A DNA stretch of 33,972 bases from a virus. The notes beneath the pieces are model-generated. The model was given only the letters and a program-made list of their open reading frames with translations. It did no database searches and was not told the origin of the DNA. A program made the translations under genes and the position numbers. Location: positions 1 to 33,972 of the IMG/VR virus record IMGVR_UViG_3300046722_000061. One strand, given 5' to 3'. Position 1 is the stretch's first letter, and the number at the start of each line of letters is the position of its first letter. Below, piece by piece: positions 7,429 to 15,420 of the stretch.

Positions 7429-7664
7429 GGTCCCTTGATCTCCAAGGTCTCGATGGCGTTTCGCACCAATTCCCACGCCCCATCGTCTCGGAAGTGGATT
7501 ACGTTGTCTTGGTATAATCCAGCCTTCTTTGGGGAAAGATCGATGCAGCCATATTCATGGGCCTCTCCGCATGGACCTTTGTTGAAGATATCCAGCCTGC
7601 CGATTTCATATGCCCTGTCTTCGTCACCAAACGGAACGACCTGTAGCGTTACTCTGAGGACCAT
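7425..7664 (-). CDS. Conserved-looking unknown phage protein, 79 aa; first gene of the minus-strand operon
   Basis: Starts MVLRVTLQVVPFGDEDRAYE and ends WELVRNAIETLEIKGP. The pattern (a hydrophobic beta-strand, 'PFGDE', a central beta region, then 'G.W.LV..A') resembles small proteins of unknown function that I recall from phages and prophages of Alphaproteobacteria. It is the first gene after the divergent control region. The mRNA has GGGAGG followed by a run of G before the ATG, a strong though unusually G-rich ribosome binding site. No function can be assigned. Confidence 0.72.
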   Translation of the reverse strand: MVLRVTLQVVPFGDEDRAYEIGRLDIFNKGPCGEAHEYGCIDLSPKKAGLYQDNVIHFRDDGAWELVRNAIETLEIKGP

Positions 7665-7665
7665 A

Positions 7666-7673
7666 CCCCCCCC
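7666..7673 (-). promoter_or_regulatory. G-run in the ribosome-binding region of the minus operon
   Basis: On the minus strand the leader reads UAGGUAGGGAGGGGGGGGUAUG, placing eight G between the GGGA-type Shine-Dalgarno sequence and UAUG. A tract this long in the spacer can slip in replication, which would change ribosome spacing. I see only the tract; variation is not shown. Confidence 0.45.
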
Positions 7674-7700
7674 TCCCTACCTAAAAAAATCTGTGAAAAC

Positions 7701-7722
7701 CCAACTTGTCCCACCATGTTGG
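7701..7722. promoter_or_regulatory. Imperfect palindrome in the divergent intergenic region; possible operator
   Basis: CCAACTTG and CATGTTGG are separated by six bases and match as an inverted repeat at seven of eight positions. The adjoining TTGGCCAA (7719-7726) is a perfect eight-base palindrome. This is the only divergent intergenic space in the window, so a regulator acting on both operons could bind here. No regulator gene is visible in the window. Confidence 0.35.
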
Positions 7723-7748
7723 CCAAATTAGGGCAACTGGGTTATATT
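7719..7748 (+). promoter_or_regulatory. Possible sigma70-like promoter for the terminase gene
   Basis: TTGGCC (7719-7724) and TATATT (7743-7748) are 18 bases apart. If used, transcription would begin about at the terminase ATG (7756), giving a leaderless or nearly leaderless message, consistent with the lack of a Shine-Dalgarno sequence there. This is weak evidence based on consensus alone. Confidence 0.35.
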
Positions 7749-7755
7749 CCAATTC

Positions 7756-9417
7756 ATGACAGAAGCCTTTCTAAGATCGGAGAAAATCCAGCGGGTATCG
7801 CTGGCGGCCCGAAAGCTGCGTGAGAAGCAGGAAGCCAAAGCCTATGAGGGCAACCTAATTGATTTTGTCGAATATGTATGGCCTGTGGTCGAACCGGCCA
7901 TCCCCTTCGTCAAGGGCTGGGTGCTTTCGGCCATTGCCGAGCATCTTCAGGCGGTAACCAAGGGTGAGATAAGAAGACTCTTAATTAACGTGCCTCCGGG
8001 CTTTACAAAAAGCCTGTTGACCGATGTGTTCTGGCCCGCGTGGGAGTGGGGGCCTCAATCCAGACCATGGTACCGGTACATCTGCGCCTCTTACTCCAAC
8101 CATCTGACCGAGCGCGATAACATGCGCTGCCGCAATGTGGTCCTATCGGATCGCTATCAGCGGCTTTGGGGCAACCGTTTCCGGATATCCAACGAGCAGT
8201 TTACCAAGGTCAAGTTTGCCAATGACCGTACCGGCTGGAAGCTGGCCACGTCCACGGGCGGTATCGGCGTAGGTGAGCGCGGTGACAGGTTCATCATCGA
8301 TGACGCCAATAACACCATGCTGATGGAGTCGGAGGCCGTCCGATACACCACCAATATGTGGTTCACGGAAGTCGTGCCAGACCGATTGAACAACCCCAAG
8401 GAAAGCGCAATTGTCGTTATACAACAAAGACTTCACGAAGAAGACGTATCCGGCGTGGCTCTGGATCGTGATCTGGGCTACACTCATTTGTGCGTTCCTA
8501 TGGAGTACGTCCCCCATGGTTTCGTGAATGGCTATGACGTAAACGGCAAGATCAAGACCTTTGATACGTGGGACCCCGACTGGGATACCACTGAGATGGT
8601 CAAGGAGTTCTGGAGGGACCCCAGAACGGAGGACGGCGAGCCCGCGTGGCCTGAGCGGTTCAGACAAGAAGAAATTGCCGAACTAAAGAACGCCAAAGGT
8701 CCCTATGCGTGGGCTGGCCAATACCAGCAGACCCCGGAAGTCAGGGGCGGTTCGATTATCCGGCGCGAATACTGGAACAACTGGGAAGCCGATAAGTATC
8801 CGGAGAATATTGAGTATATTCTGGCCTCTGTAGACACCGCCTATACAGAAAAACAGGCCAACGACGCCTCTGCATTAACAATCTGGGGCGTGTTCAGGGA
8901 TATCAATAATAACCCCAAAATCATCCTGATGCATTCTTGGCAGGAAAGACTGGAAATTCATAAGCTTGTTCAGAAACTTATAGATAGTTGCACGAGGGAC
9001 AACCGAGAGGTTGCGGGGCCCCGGTTTCAGGTCGATAGGCTCTTAATTGAGGCCAAGGCTTCTGGCTTGTCGGTAAGCCAAGAGATAAGGAGAATACTTG
9101 GCTTCAACGGTAAATTCGGTATAGAGCTAATAAACCCGACGAAACAAGGAGATAAGGTGGCTCGTGCCCATAGTGTCCTGCATCTATTTTCTGACGGGAT
9201 GATTTATACCCCGACCTCGCGGAAATGGGCCTCTGATGTCATCGATCAGTGTGCGATCTTTCCCAACGGCTCTCATGATGACTTGGTTGACTCCACCACT
9301 ATGGCACTCCGGTTCCTGCGGGATAATGGGCTAGCCGCGCGGCGGGAGGAGAGCGAATTTGATCAGGAGGAGGAACTGAAGTACCGTCCTCGCGCACGCG
9401 CCCTCTATCCGTGCTAG
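7756..9417 (+). CDS. terL: Terminase large subunit
   Basis: A 553-residue DNA-packaging motor. The ATPase half has a Walker A-type loop VPPGFTKS at residues 79-86, Walker B FIIDD at 179-183 and the coupling region TNMWFTEVVPDRL. The nuclease half has Asp360 in LASVDTAY, LLIEAKASG near 434 and the terminal acidic motif SHDDLVDS at 506-513 (Asp508/509/512). It translocates DNA through the portal and cuts the concatemer. The length is typical. No Shine-Dalgarno sequence precedes the ATG, and the N-terminus before the conserved PFVKGW region is Lys/Arg-rich. The terminase small subunit is not recognisable nearby. Confidence 0.95.
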   Translation: MTEAFLRSEKIQRVSLAARKLREKQEAKAYEGNLIDFVEYVWPVVEPAIPFVKGWVLSAIAEHLQAVTKGEIRRLLINVPPGFTKSLLTDVFWPAWEWGPQSRPWYRYICASYSNHLTERDNMRCRNVVLSDRYQRLWGNRFRISNEQFTKVKFANDRTGWKLATSTGGIGVGERGDRFIIDDANNTMLMESEAVRYTTNMWFTEVVPDRLNNPKESAIVVIQQRLHEEDVSGVALDRDLGYTHLCVPMEYVPHGFVNGYDVNGKIKTFDTWDPDWDTTEMVKEFWRDPRTEDGEPAWPERFRQEEIAELKNAKGPYAWAGQYQQTPEVRGGSIIRREYWNNWEADKYPENIEYILASVDTAYTEKQANDASALTIWGVFRDINNNPKIILMHSWQERLEIHKLVQKLIDSCTRDNREVAGPRFQVDRLLIEAKASGLSVSQEIRRILGFNGKFGIELINPTKQGDKVARAHSVLHLFSDGMIYTPTSRKWASDVIDQCAIFPNGSHDDLVDSTTMALRFLRDNGLAARREESEFDQEEELKYRPRARALYPC

Positions 9418-9425
9418 GGACCTAG

Positions 9426-12236
9426 ATGGCCACAAACACAGACCCTATTAGATTACCGGACCTCAACGAGGCGAATAATCCCTTCTCGTTGCCATCTACT
9501 ATTGATTTAGGGCCTAATAATGGCAGTACGACGACTATTCAGAACGGCGCCGCCAAGACCGAGAACCCGGACGGCTCTCTGACGATTGATTTCTCCCCCA
9601 AATCCATCAAGCAGCCCAAGGGGGACTGGTTTTCCAATCTGGCCGACGAAATAGACGAAGGCGAGCTTTCCCGCATCGCCAATGACCTTCTGGACGGCAT
9701 TAATCTTGATGATATCTCCCGTAAGGATTGGCTAGACACCCGGGCGCGCGGTATCGGCCTGCTTGGCTTAAAGCTGAATGAGCCCAAAGGAGAGGCTACC
9801 TCAGAGGGCGTCTCGACCGTCCAACATCCTCTTCTATTGGAAGCCACCTTACGGTTTCAGGCCAATGCCCGTGGCGAGCTTCTTCCTGCCGCTGGTCCGG
9901 TCAAAGTCCGGAATGACGCGCCTACCCCTCCTAAATTACCTCCCGCACCACCAATGCCGCCTCAAATGGGCCATAATGGCGGTCCACCGTTAGGTGGGGC
10001 TGGCGGACAACAGCCTGCTGGCGGCGCCCCGTTGACAGGGGCTATGCCCGGCATGGGAGGGGGACCACCTCCCGGGCCGTCCGCTGCTCCACCTATTCCA
10101 ATCCCGCCCACCCCGTCCGCAGGTGTAGGCGGGCCAGCAGGAGGTCCACCGCCTCCACCTCCCCCGGCTACTGGTGCTGGGCCTCCTGCTCCTCCTCCGA
10201 CTGGTCTGATGGCGCCGCCAAAGCCCGTGATCCCGGGTGGCATGTCCACGGCCTCTGACGATCTTGCTGAAGCCCTCGAAACCGACATGAACCACTGGCT
10301 GACCGCCGTGGCGACGGAATACTATCCGGATACCGACCGGATGCTGTTCTGGGTGGGGTGTGGCGGCCAAGGCATCAAGAAGGTCTATAACTGCCCGATC
10401 CGACGCCGACCGGTGTCTGAGAGCGTTGATGCTGAAGACCTGATTGTCTCCAACGCCGAAACCAATCTGGAAAACTGCACCCGTGTTACGCACCGCATCA
10501 AGATGCCGCCCTCTTGGCTAAAACGGATGCAGTTGGTAGGCGCCTATCGAGATATCGATATCACCAGCACGCAGATGATGCTGCCCGATCCCGTTAAGGA
10601 TAAGAAGCAGGAAATTCAGGGTATTAGCCCCCATCCTCAGCGTCCCAAAGATGCCGATCACGAAATCTATGAATGCTATTGCGAACTGGATATCGCCGGT
10701 TTCGAGCATAAAGAGCGTGGCAAGGAAACAGGCCTCCAACTCCCCTACGTTGTCACTATCCATAAAGAGAGTAGGCAGATTTTGGCCCTGCGCCGTAACT
10801 GGCGCAAAGACGATAAGATGTGTCTGGCCAAGGAATACTTCGTGGACTTTGCGTTCGTCAAAGCCCTTGGCTTCTACGGTATCGGCCTTATCCATATTCT
10901 GGGAAACACCACCAGCGCCCTGACCGCCGCATGGCGCATCCAGCTTGACGCTGGCATGTTCTCGTCGTTTCCCGGCTTCATCTACGCCAAGCAGTTTGGC
11001 AGGCAGCTTACCAATCAATTCCGGGTACCGCCCGGGGGCGGTGTCCCCATCGATACAGGTGGTCTACCAATCAATCAGGCGATTATGCCGCTGCCATATA
11101 AAGAGCCCGGCAGCGCCTTCATGCAGCTTACCCAGAATATAGAGACATTGGGCCAGCGCGTTGGTGGCACCGCCGAGATGCAGATAGGGGAGGGCAAGCA
11201 GGACGCCCCGGTTGGCACCACGCTAGCCCTGATCGAGCAGGCCACCAAAACCATGGACGCTGTTCATAAGCGTCTTACCTCTGCACAGGCCAAGGAATTT
11301 GGCCTTCTCAAGGAACGGTTCAAGGAAGACCCGGAAGCCTTCTGGCGACATGCGTCCAAGCAGACCATGCGCTGGGAAAAGGTCCAATTCTTGGAAGCGC
11401 TTGAACACAACAACCTTGTCCCGGTTGCTGACCCGAACAACCCCACCTCCATGCACCGCATTGCCAAGGCGGTTGTCATCAAGACGCTTCAGCAGGGCGC
11501 CCCCGATCTCTATGATCCAATTGCGGTCGATACGCGGATTATGCGGATCGCTGGTATCGATCCTGAGGGCCTGTTCAGGGCTACCCCGGCACCTCCTCCG
11601 CCGGACCCGTCTTTGATCGCCGCTCAGGCTAAGCAGCAAGCCAACCAACTTGCCCAACAAAGCCAGCAACTCCAGATGCAAATCAAACTGAAGATCGCGC
11701 AGCTTCAGTCGCAAGACAAAATGCAGGACCGGGCTTCGCGCGAGAAGGCCGAACAACTGAAAATCATGCTGGAGAGACTGAAGATACAGGAAGAAACCAT
11801 TATCCACCGTGACCAAGCGCATCACGATATGCAGCTAGAGGCCACGAGGATGCTGATGGATCATCACCGGGCTCAGGCCGAAAGCCAGAACGATATTGCC
11901 ATCCAGCGGCAGCAGAGCGCTGCCGATCTCCAGCAGCAGCAGCAGGAAAACGCCGCCGACCAGCACCTAAAGACGGGTGGCATGGTCATGGACGCGATGC
12001 GAGATCAGGCCGCGCATCAGCAGGAAATGGCGCTCCAACGGGACAAGCACGAGCGCGAATTGGCCCATAAGCATGCGATGGCTCAACAGGACCTAGACCA
12101 TAAGCACGCCATGGCCAAATTCGAGATGGAGCATAAGGAGAGACTGTCCAAGATCGATGGTGACAACAAGATCAGGGTGGCCAAGGCTACGGCCAAGTTC
12201 AAACCGAAACCCAAGCCAGCGGCGAAGAAGAAATGA
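9426..12236 (+). CDS. Portal protein with Pro/Gly-rich insertion and long coiled-coil tail
   Basis: At 936 residues it is long for a portal. It lies directly after terL, and its core resembles portals of podovirus-like phages: an N-terminal part to about 165 (ending LRFQANARGELLPAAG), then DMNHWLTAVATEYYPDTDRM, TRVTHRIKMPPSWLKRM, a stem/clip region, and FPGFIYAKQF with NQFRVPPGGG. Residues about 166-272 are a low-complexity Pro/Gly/Ala insertion with a run of seven prolines. From about 727 to the end lies a Gln/Lys/His-rich coiled coil, probably the barrel extending into the head. It forms the dodecameric DNA gate. The stop overlaps the next ATG. The portal call rests on position, size and motif resemblance. 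Confidence 0.88.
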   Translation: MATNTDPIRLPDLNEANNPFSLPSTIDLGPNNGSTTTIQNGAAKTENPDGSLTIDFSPKSIKQPKGDWFSNLADEIDEGELSRIANDLLDGINLDDISRKDWLDTRARGIGLLGLKLNEPKGEATSEGVSTVQHPLLLEATLRFQANARGELLPAAGPVKVRNDAPTPPKLPPAPPMPPQMGHNGGPPLGGAGGQQPAGGAPLTGAMPGMGGGPPPGPSAAPPIPIPPTPSAGVGGPAGGPPPPPPPATGAGPPAPPPTGLMAPPKPVIPGGMSTASDDLAEALETDMNHWLTAVATEYYPDTDRMLFWVGCGGQGIKKVYNCPIRRRPVSESVDAEDLIVSNAETNLENCTRVTHRIKMPPSWLKRMQLVGAYRDIDITSTQMMLPDPVKDKKQEIQGISPHPQRPKDADHEIYECYCELDIAGFEHKERGKETGLQLPYVVTIHKESRQILALRRNWRKDDKMCLAKEYFVDFAFVKALGFYGIGLIHILGNTTSALTAAWRIQLDAGMFSSFPGFIYAKQFGRQLTNQFRVPPGGGVPIDTGGLPINQAIMPLPYKEPGSAFMQLTQNIETLGQRVGGTAEMQIGEGKQDAPVGTTLALIEQATKTMDAVHKRLTSAQAKEFGLLKERFKEDPEAFWRHASKQTMRWEKVQFLEALEHNNLVPVADPNNPTSMHRIAKAVVIKTLQQGAPDLYDPIAVDTRIMRIAGIDPEGLFRATPAPPPPDPSLIAAQAKQQANQLAQQSQQLQMQIKLKIAQLQSQDKMQDRASREKAEQLKIMLERLKIQEETIIHRDQAHHDMQLEATRMLMDHHRAQAESQNDIAIQRQQSAADLQQQQQENAADQHLKTGGMVMDAMRDQAAHQQEMALQRDKHERELAHKHAMAQQDLDHKHAMAKFEMEHKERLSKIDGDNKIRVAKATAKFKPKPKPAAKKK

Positions 12237-12445
12237 CCCAGCCAGCGCAGCTAGACCTATCTAATCTTGTGCTTTTGAAGGATTTTTTGCCTCTTTATCC
12301 AATTGGGACTACAGTAAGGCTGAAATCGGGCAGTCCGATACTAACCGTGACAGCCATTATCGAGGGTCATGCCGAAGTTCAGTGGTTTGAGGGCCGGGAG
12401 GCCAGACAGAAGATTTACCCCGTAGCCGCGCTAGAGAAAGATTAG
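12233..12445 (+). CDS. DUF2158-like small protein
   Basis: A 70-residue protein. Residues about 24-67 (TVRLKSGSPILTVTAI ... AEVQWFEGREARQKIYPVAALE) match the pattern of the DUF2158/YodC-type small beta-barrel family: V.LKSGGP.MTV, then WF.G..... F...L. The molecular function of that family is unknown to me. It is coupled to the portal gene by an ATGA overlap. Confidence 0.72.
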   Translation: MTQPAQLDLSNLVLLKDFLPLYPIGTTVRLKSGSPILTVTAIIEGHAEVQWFEGREARQKIYPVAALEKD

Positions 12446-12448
12446 TCC

Positions 12449-12628
12449 ATGGCTAAACTTCACATGCAGGAATGCCATACCAGCGGTCGCGAGAAGATGG
12501 CCAAGGTCTCTGGCTCGCCCAAGAATTTCGAGAGCCAAGCCGACAAGGCTGAGCGGTTCTGCCGTGGCGGCTACAAGGACGGTGGGGCTTGCGGTCAATC
12601 TCCCTATGACGACGAAGGCAAGGAATAG
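12449..12628 (+). CDS. Small Gly/Cys-containing unknown protein, 59 aa
   Basis: Read directly between the DUF2158-like gene and the next ORF. It starts MAKLHMQECHTSGREKM and contains FCRGGYKDGGACGQS near residues 37-51, ending YDDEGKE. Three cysteines (9, 38, 48) and the RGG segment tie it to a set of small RGG/KGG-containing proteins in this genome. Start at 12449; the stop at 12626-12628 is shortly before the next ATG. It could be a minor virion component. Not recognised as a named family. Confidence 0.68.
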   Translation: MAKLHMQECHTSGREKMAKVSGSPKNFESQADKAERFCRGGYKDGGACGQSPYDDEGKE

Positions 12629-12632
12629 ATAA

Positions 12633-13160
12633 ATGGCGCATCCGTATCGTGATCAGGCCCACTCTTCCCATAAGACCAAGACTGGAAATATGGGAAAGAT
12701 GAACAATCTGGATATCCCGGTCATGCGGGCGGTTGGAGAGAATAAATCCGGCGCCCCCCACGTCAGTCATTCCAGCATGCAGCATATGAAGCAGGCTGGC
12801 GCTGATGGCATGAAGCGTGGCGGTCATGTGGGCAAGCCCAAGCACCACAAGCCAAAAGTTGTAATAGCGGCCCCTGCCCCGGACCCGGCTACTCCTCCCA
12901 TGCCCGATCCAGCTATGGCCGCTGCTGGAGCGGGCGCCTCACCTGCTCCAGCGCCTATGGGGCCTCCGCCGATGCAGAAGCGTGGCGGCGCGGTTCACTC
13001 CGACGAGAAGGCGGATAGGGCGCTGATCGATAAAATGGTGAAACCCAGCGCCAGATATGCCCGTGGCGGCAAGGTGACCGGCCAAAAGGGCGGCGCCGAT
13101 ACCGGAGAGGGGCGGCTGAATAAAATCAAGATGTACGGATTGAAGCCCATCAAGGGGTAA
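12633..13160 (+). CDS. Basic, Pro/Ala-rich protein with RGG motifs
   Basis: A 175-residue low-complexity protein. The His/Met/Lys-rich N-terminus (SHSSMQHMKQAGADGMKRGG) is followed by a Pro/Ala linker (about 78-112) and a basic C-terminus. Three RGG motifs occur: MKRGGHVG, QKRGGAVH and YARGGKVTG. AGGA lies before the ATG. Such proteins are often found among phage head genes without known function; a minor or internal virion protein is my guess. The composition makes homology inference unreliable. Confidence 0.75.
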   Translation: MAHPYRDQAHSSHKTKTGNMGKMNNLDIPVMRAVGENKSGAPHVSHSSMQHMKQAGADGMKRGGHVGKPKHHKPKVVIAAPAPDPATPPMPDPAMAAAGAGASPAPAPMGPPPMQKRGGAVHSDEKADRALIDKMVKPSARYARGGKVTGQKGGADTGEGRLNKIKMYGLKPIKG

Positions 13161-13163
13161 TCC

Positions 13164-13352
13164 ATGGAGGTTTTATTCGAGAAGCTTTTAAGAGAAAAAA
13201 TTGCCCTGATGCTGGATATGCGGCGTCAGACGATGGAAGACCCCGGATTTGGGAATTTCGAAGACTACAAGCATGCTCTTGGGTATCTAGAAGCGCTCAG
13301 GCGCGTTCTAGATGCCTGCGATGAGGTTAATTCAGACATGAGGAAAGACTAA
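13164..13352 (+). CDS. Small helical unknown protein, 62 aa
   Basis: Starts MEVLFEKLLREKIALMLDMR; it is predicted as two helices separated by DPGFGNFEDYKHALGYLE. AGGGG precedes the ATG and its TAA directly abuts the next gene's ATG. The pattern of a short helical protein in the head operon, sometimes seen beside GroES-like genes, suggests a small structural or assembly accessory. No family recognised. Confidence 0.72.
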   Translation: MEVLFEKLLREKIALMLDMRRQTMEDPGFGNFEDYKHALGYLEALRRVLDACDEVNSDMRKD

Positions 13353-13763
13353 ATGGGAGTTGTTACTGCTCGTAAGACCGCCATGCTGGCCATGGCGACG
13401 GACCCCAAGAAAGCCCTGTTTGATGCCGTGGGGGACCTATCTGGATACGATATCTTCCATAATCAGATTTTGGTCGCGACCTACGTTCGCCCTGAGATCA
13501 CCGCTGGTGGCATTATTCGCCCGGGCCAGAATGTAGATGAAGATGAATATCAGGGAAAAGTCGGGTTGGTTGTAAAAGTCGGCCCAACGGCCTTCTTGGA
13601 CACGGATGACCAAGACTTCTGCGGCCAGAGCTTGGCCCCCGGAGACTGGGTGGTTTACCGCACGGGCGACGGCTGGCAACTGACCATTCGCGATACGGCA
13701 TGCCGCATCCTGACAGACAGGACCATTCGCATGCGTATCCAGAGCCCGGGAGATATTTTCTAA
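13353..13763 (+). CDS. GroES-like co-chaperonin
   Basis: A 136-residue protein whose residues about 34-131 follow the GroES beta-barrel layout: a first strand IFHNQILVATYVRPE, a mobile-loop-like TAGGIIRPG (50-58), then YQGKVGLVVKVGP, a LAPGDWVVYRTGDG segment and a final strand containing CRILTDRTIRM. Phage GroES analogues (T4 gp31, RB49 CocO) adapt host GroEL to fold the capsid protein. Its location between portal and capsid fits. The N-terminal 30 residues are extra relative to GroES. The fold call is by motif; GroEL partnership is inferred. Confidence 0.8.
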   Translation: MGVVTARKTAMLAMATDPKKALFDAVGDLSGYDIFHNQILVATYVRPEITAGGIIRPGQNVDEDEYQGKVGLVVKVGPTAFLDTDDQDFCGQSLAPGDWVVYRTGDGWQLTIRDTACRILTDRTIRMRIQSPGDIF

Positions 13764-14809
13764 TGCCCCGCATTAAACCAGCCCGCACACTGGAAGAGAT
13801 CAACGCCGTCCCGCAGGACAGAAGCGTGACCATCTCGCTTGAGCCAGAAGGTACCGTCATCTTGGACAAGGAAGCCGATGAAGCCGCTCTTAAGGCCCAA
13901 GAGGAAGCCTCAAAGGTTAAGGCAAAAACTAAAGCTCCGGAAGTTTCTGAAGAAGATGACAGCGCCGACCTCAGAAAGCAGCTTGAAGACCTCCGCAGAG
14001 CCAATGAAGCCTCCAATAAGCGCGTCCAAGACGAGATCGCTGCCCGGCAAGCCGCTGAGCAGCGAGTAAGAGAGCGTGAGCAGGAAGCATCTCAATCCAA
14101 GATCAGAGCGGAAGACGCTGAATATGATGCGATCCTCAATGCCATTGGGGCCGCCGAGAATGAGGCCGAAAGCGCTCAGCGCGATATCGCAACTGCTTCG
14201 GAGGCTTCGGACCCGAAGGGCATGGCTGAAGCCAGCCGACGACTAGCCCGAGCCGAAAGCCGCCTGAGCCAACTGGAAGATGGCAAGGCCGCGATTGAGC
14301 GCGCCAAGACGATTGCTGCGGCGCAAGCCAAGGAAGCCCCGCAACAGCGGGAAACTCAGAAGAACTTAGACGTTAATCAATATATTGATCAGCTTCCTAA
14401 CTTACTGCCAAGCCAGAGGGACTGGCTAAGGGAGCACCCTGAGACCCTTACCGACGCACGCAAGAACCAGCGTTTGCAGGGGGCTCATGTCGAAGCGGAA
14501 GACCAAGGCTTCCGTCCCGGCAGCCAAAAATACTTCAATTATCTGGAGGAGCGCCTTGGATATAAGGAGAAGGATGTGAACGATGACGACGATGATAACG
14601 AGCGACAACAGGATGCTGGTGCTGCTCAAGTATCAGCGCCTCCTTCACGCAACGCAACTAACCCCGGTACGGGAAGGCCTAGCAACACACGTATTACCCT
14701 CACTCCGGAGCAGCGAGAAGTTGCAAGGCTATCTGGCATTGACGAGATTACCTACGCCCGACAACTCCAGCGAATGAATGAGTTGAAGGCCAACGGCCAA
14801 CTTCAATAG
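13763..14809 (+). CDS. Putative scaffolding protein
   Basis: A 348-residue, acidic, largely coiled-coil protein starting MPRIKPARTLEEINAVPQ; ATG at 13763 shares a base with the TAA of the GroES-like gene (TAATG). Long Glu/Lys/Ala-rich helices run from about 40 to 205, followed by a more ordered region (INQY-like helix, LPSQRDWLREHPETLTD near 215), an Asp-rich stretch DDDDDNER and a C-terminal helix TPEQREVARLSGIDE. Size, composition and position just before the capsid genes are typical of scaffolds, whose C-terminal helix usually contacts the capsid protein. No enzymatic motif is seen. Confidence 0.78.
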   Translation: MPRIKPARTLEEINAVPQDRSVTISLEPEGTVILDKEADEAALKAQEEASKVKAKTKAPEVSEEDDSADLRKQLEDLRRANEASNKRVQDEIAARQAAEQRVREREQEASQSKIRAEDAEYDAILNAIGAAENEAESAQRDIATASEASDPKGMAEASRRLARAESRLSQLEDGKAAIERAKTIAAAQAKEAPQQRETQKNLDVNQYIDQLPNLLPSQRDWLREHPETLTDARKNQRLQGAHVEAEDQGFRPGSQKYFNYLEERLGYKEKDVNDDDDDNERQQDAGAAQVSAPPSRNATNPGTGRPSNTRITLTPEQREVARLSGIDEITYARQLQRMNELKANGQLQ

Positions 14810-14820
14810 GAGATTAAACA

Positions 14821-15345
14821 ATGGGGCGTCCCCCGGGAATTAAGAACAAGCCGAAGGCCGTTGTCGAAGGCGATACCGCGCCAGTTGCCAAGAAGGCCAA
14901 GCCGGTCAGGATCGATTACGACCGTCAAGCAGCCTTGGAGGAAGAGAGCGATATGCTCCATATTCCTGCGGAAATTATCCCTGACGGCATGCGCTATAAC
15001 TGGAAAACCATGTCGGTACTGGGCCAACAGCAAGCCCGCCGCTTTGGCCGATATCAGGCTACCGGCTGGGAGCCCGTCCCGGCCTCCCGCCATCCCGGTT
15101 TATTCACCCCGAAGGGATATGAGGGCGAGATCGAATATGACGGCCTCGTGCTTATGGAAAAGCCAGAAGAGATGTGCCGTCAGACCGAAGCCCGGGAGCT
15201 TATGAAAGCCCGCTCGCAGGTGCAGGCCAAGGAGCAGCAGCTTCGGGGCGGCGATGTCGGCACTACGCTTGACAGCAAGCACAGGTCCGCTCTGAACAGT
15301 AACCGGATTAATAAATCTTACGAAAAGATTGATGTTCCGGAATAG
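14821..15345 (+). CDS. Conserved-looking head-operon protein of unknown function
   Basis: A 174-residue protein with a basic N-terminus MGRPPGIKNKPKAVVEG, a central ordered part (YNWKTMSVLGQQQARRF, then GWEPVPASRHPGLF and EYDGLVLMEKPEEM) and a helical Gln/Arg-rich tail. The 'W.PVPASRHPG.F' block resembles unnamed proteins located between scaffold and capsid genes in other podovirus-like phages. TAGGAG is eight bases before the ATG. A capsid assembly or minor capsid role is inferred only from position. Confidence 0.72.
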   Translation: MGRPPGIKNKPKAVVEGDTAPVAKKAKPVRIDYDRQAALEEESDMLHIPAEIIPDGMRYNWKTMSVLGQQQARRFGRYQATGWEPVPASRHPGLFTPKGYEGEIEYDGLVLMEKPEEMCRQTEARELMKARSQVQAKEQQLRGGDVGTTLDSKHRSALNSNRINKSYEKIDVPE

Positions 15346-15386
15346 AATATGGCGGGAACTTGACCTAAACATATTTCTGCCATATT
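15346..15386. repeat. Eight-base inverted repeat flanking the capsid promoter
   Basis: AATATGGC (15346-15353) and GCCATATT (15379-15386) are perfect inverted copies 33 bases apart centre to centre, about three helical turns. They bracket the -35 box and overlap the -10 box of the promoter, an arrangement compatible with a repressor or looping site. The same arms could form an RNA hairpin, but no U-run follows, so a terminator is unlikely. Confidence 0.4.
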
Positions 15387-15388
15387 AA
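15360..15388 (+). promoter_or_regulatory. Sigma70-like promoter for head/capsid genes
   Basis: TTGACC (15360-15365) matches five of six bases of the -35 consensus. TATTAA (15383-15388) matches four of six of the -10 consensus, with the ideal 17-base spacing. It lies in the 137-base gap before the first of the two head genes that should be most highly expressed, and would give a leader of roughly 90 bases. Confidence 0.6.
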
Positions 15389-15420
15389 TACCGAATTAGG
15401 CCGCGCTGGTCTTAATCCCC

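Noticed and set aside
1-7664. Minus-strand block as bacterial chromosome flanking a prophage
   Set aside because: No integrase, tRNA or attachment repeat is seen at the junction, and phage-type genes (Tad2-like, HNH, small phage proteins) are interleaved within it. A misassembly cannot be fully excluded without reads.
9962-10493. Long minus-strand reading frames opposite the portal's Pro/Gly-rich insertion
   Set aside because: Gly/Pro and Arg/Ser-rich translations are the expected reverse reading of a GC-rich proline segment; the plus-strand portal frame continues through and no ribosome site supports them.
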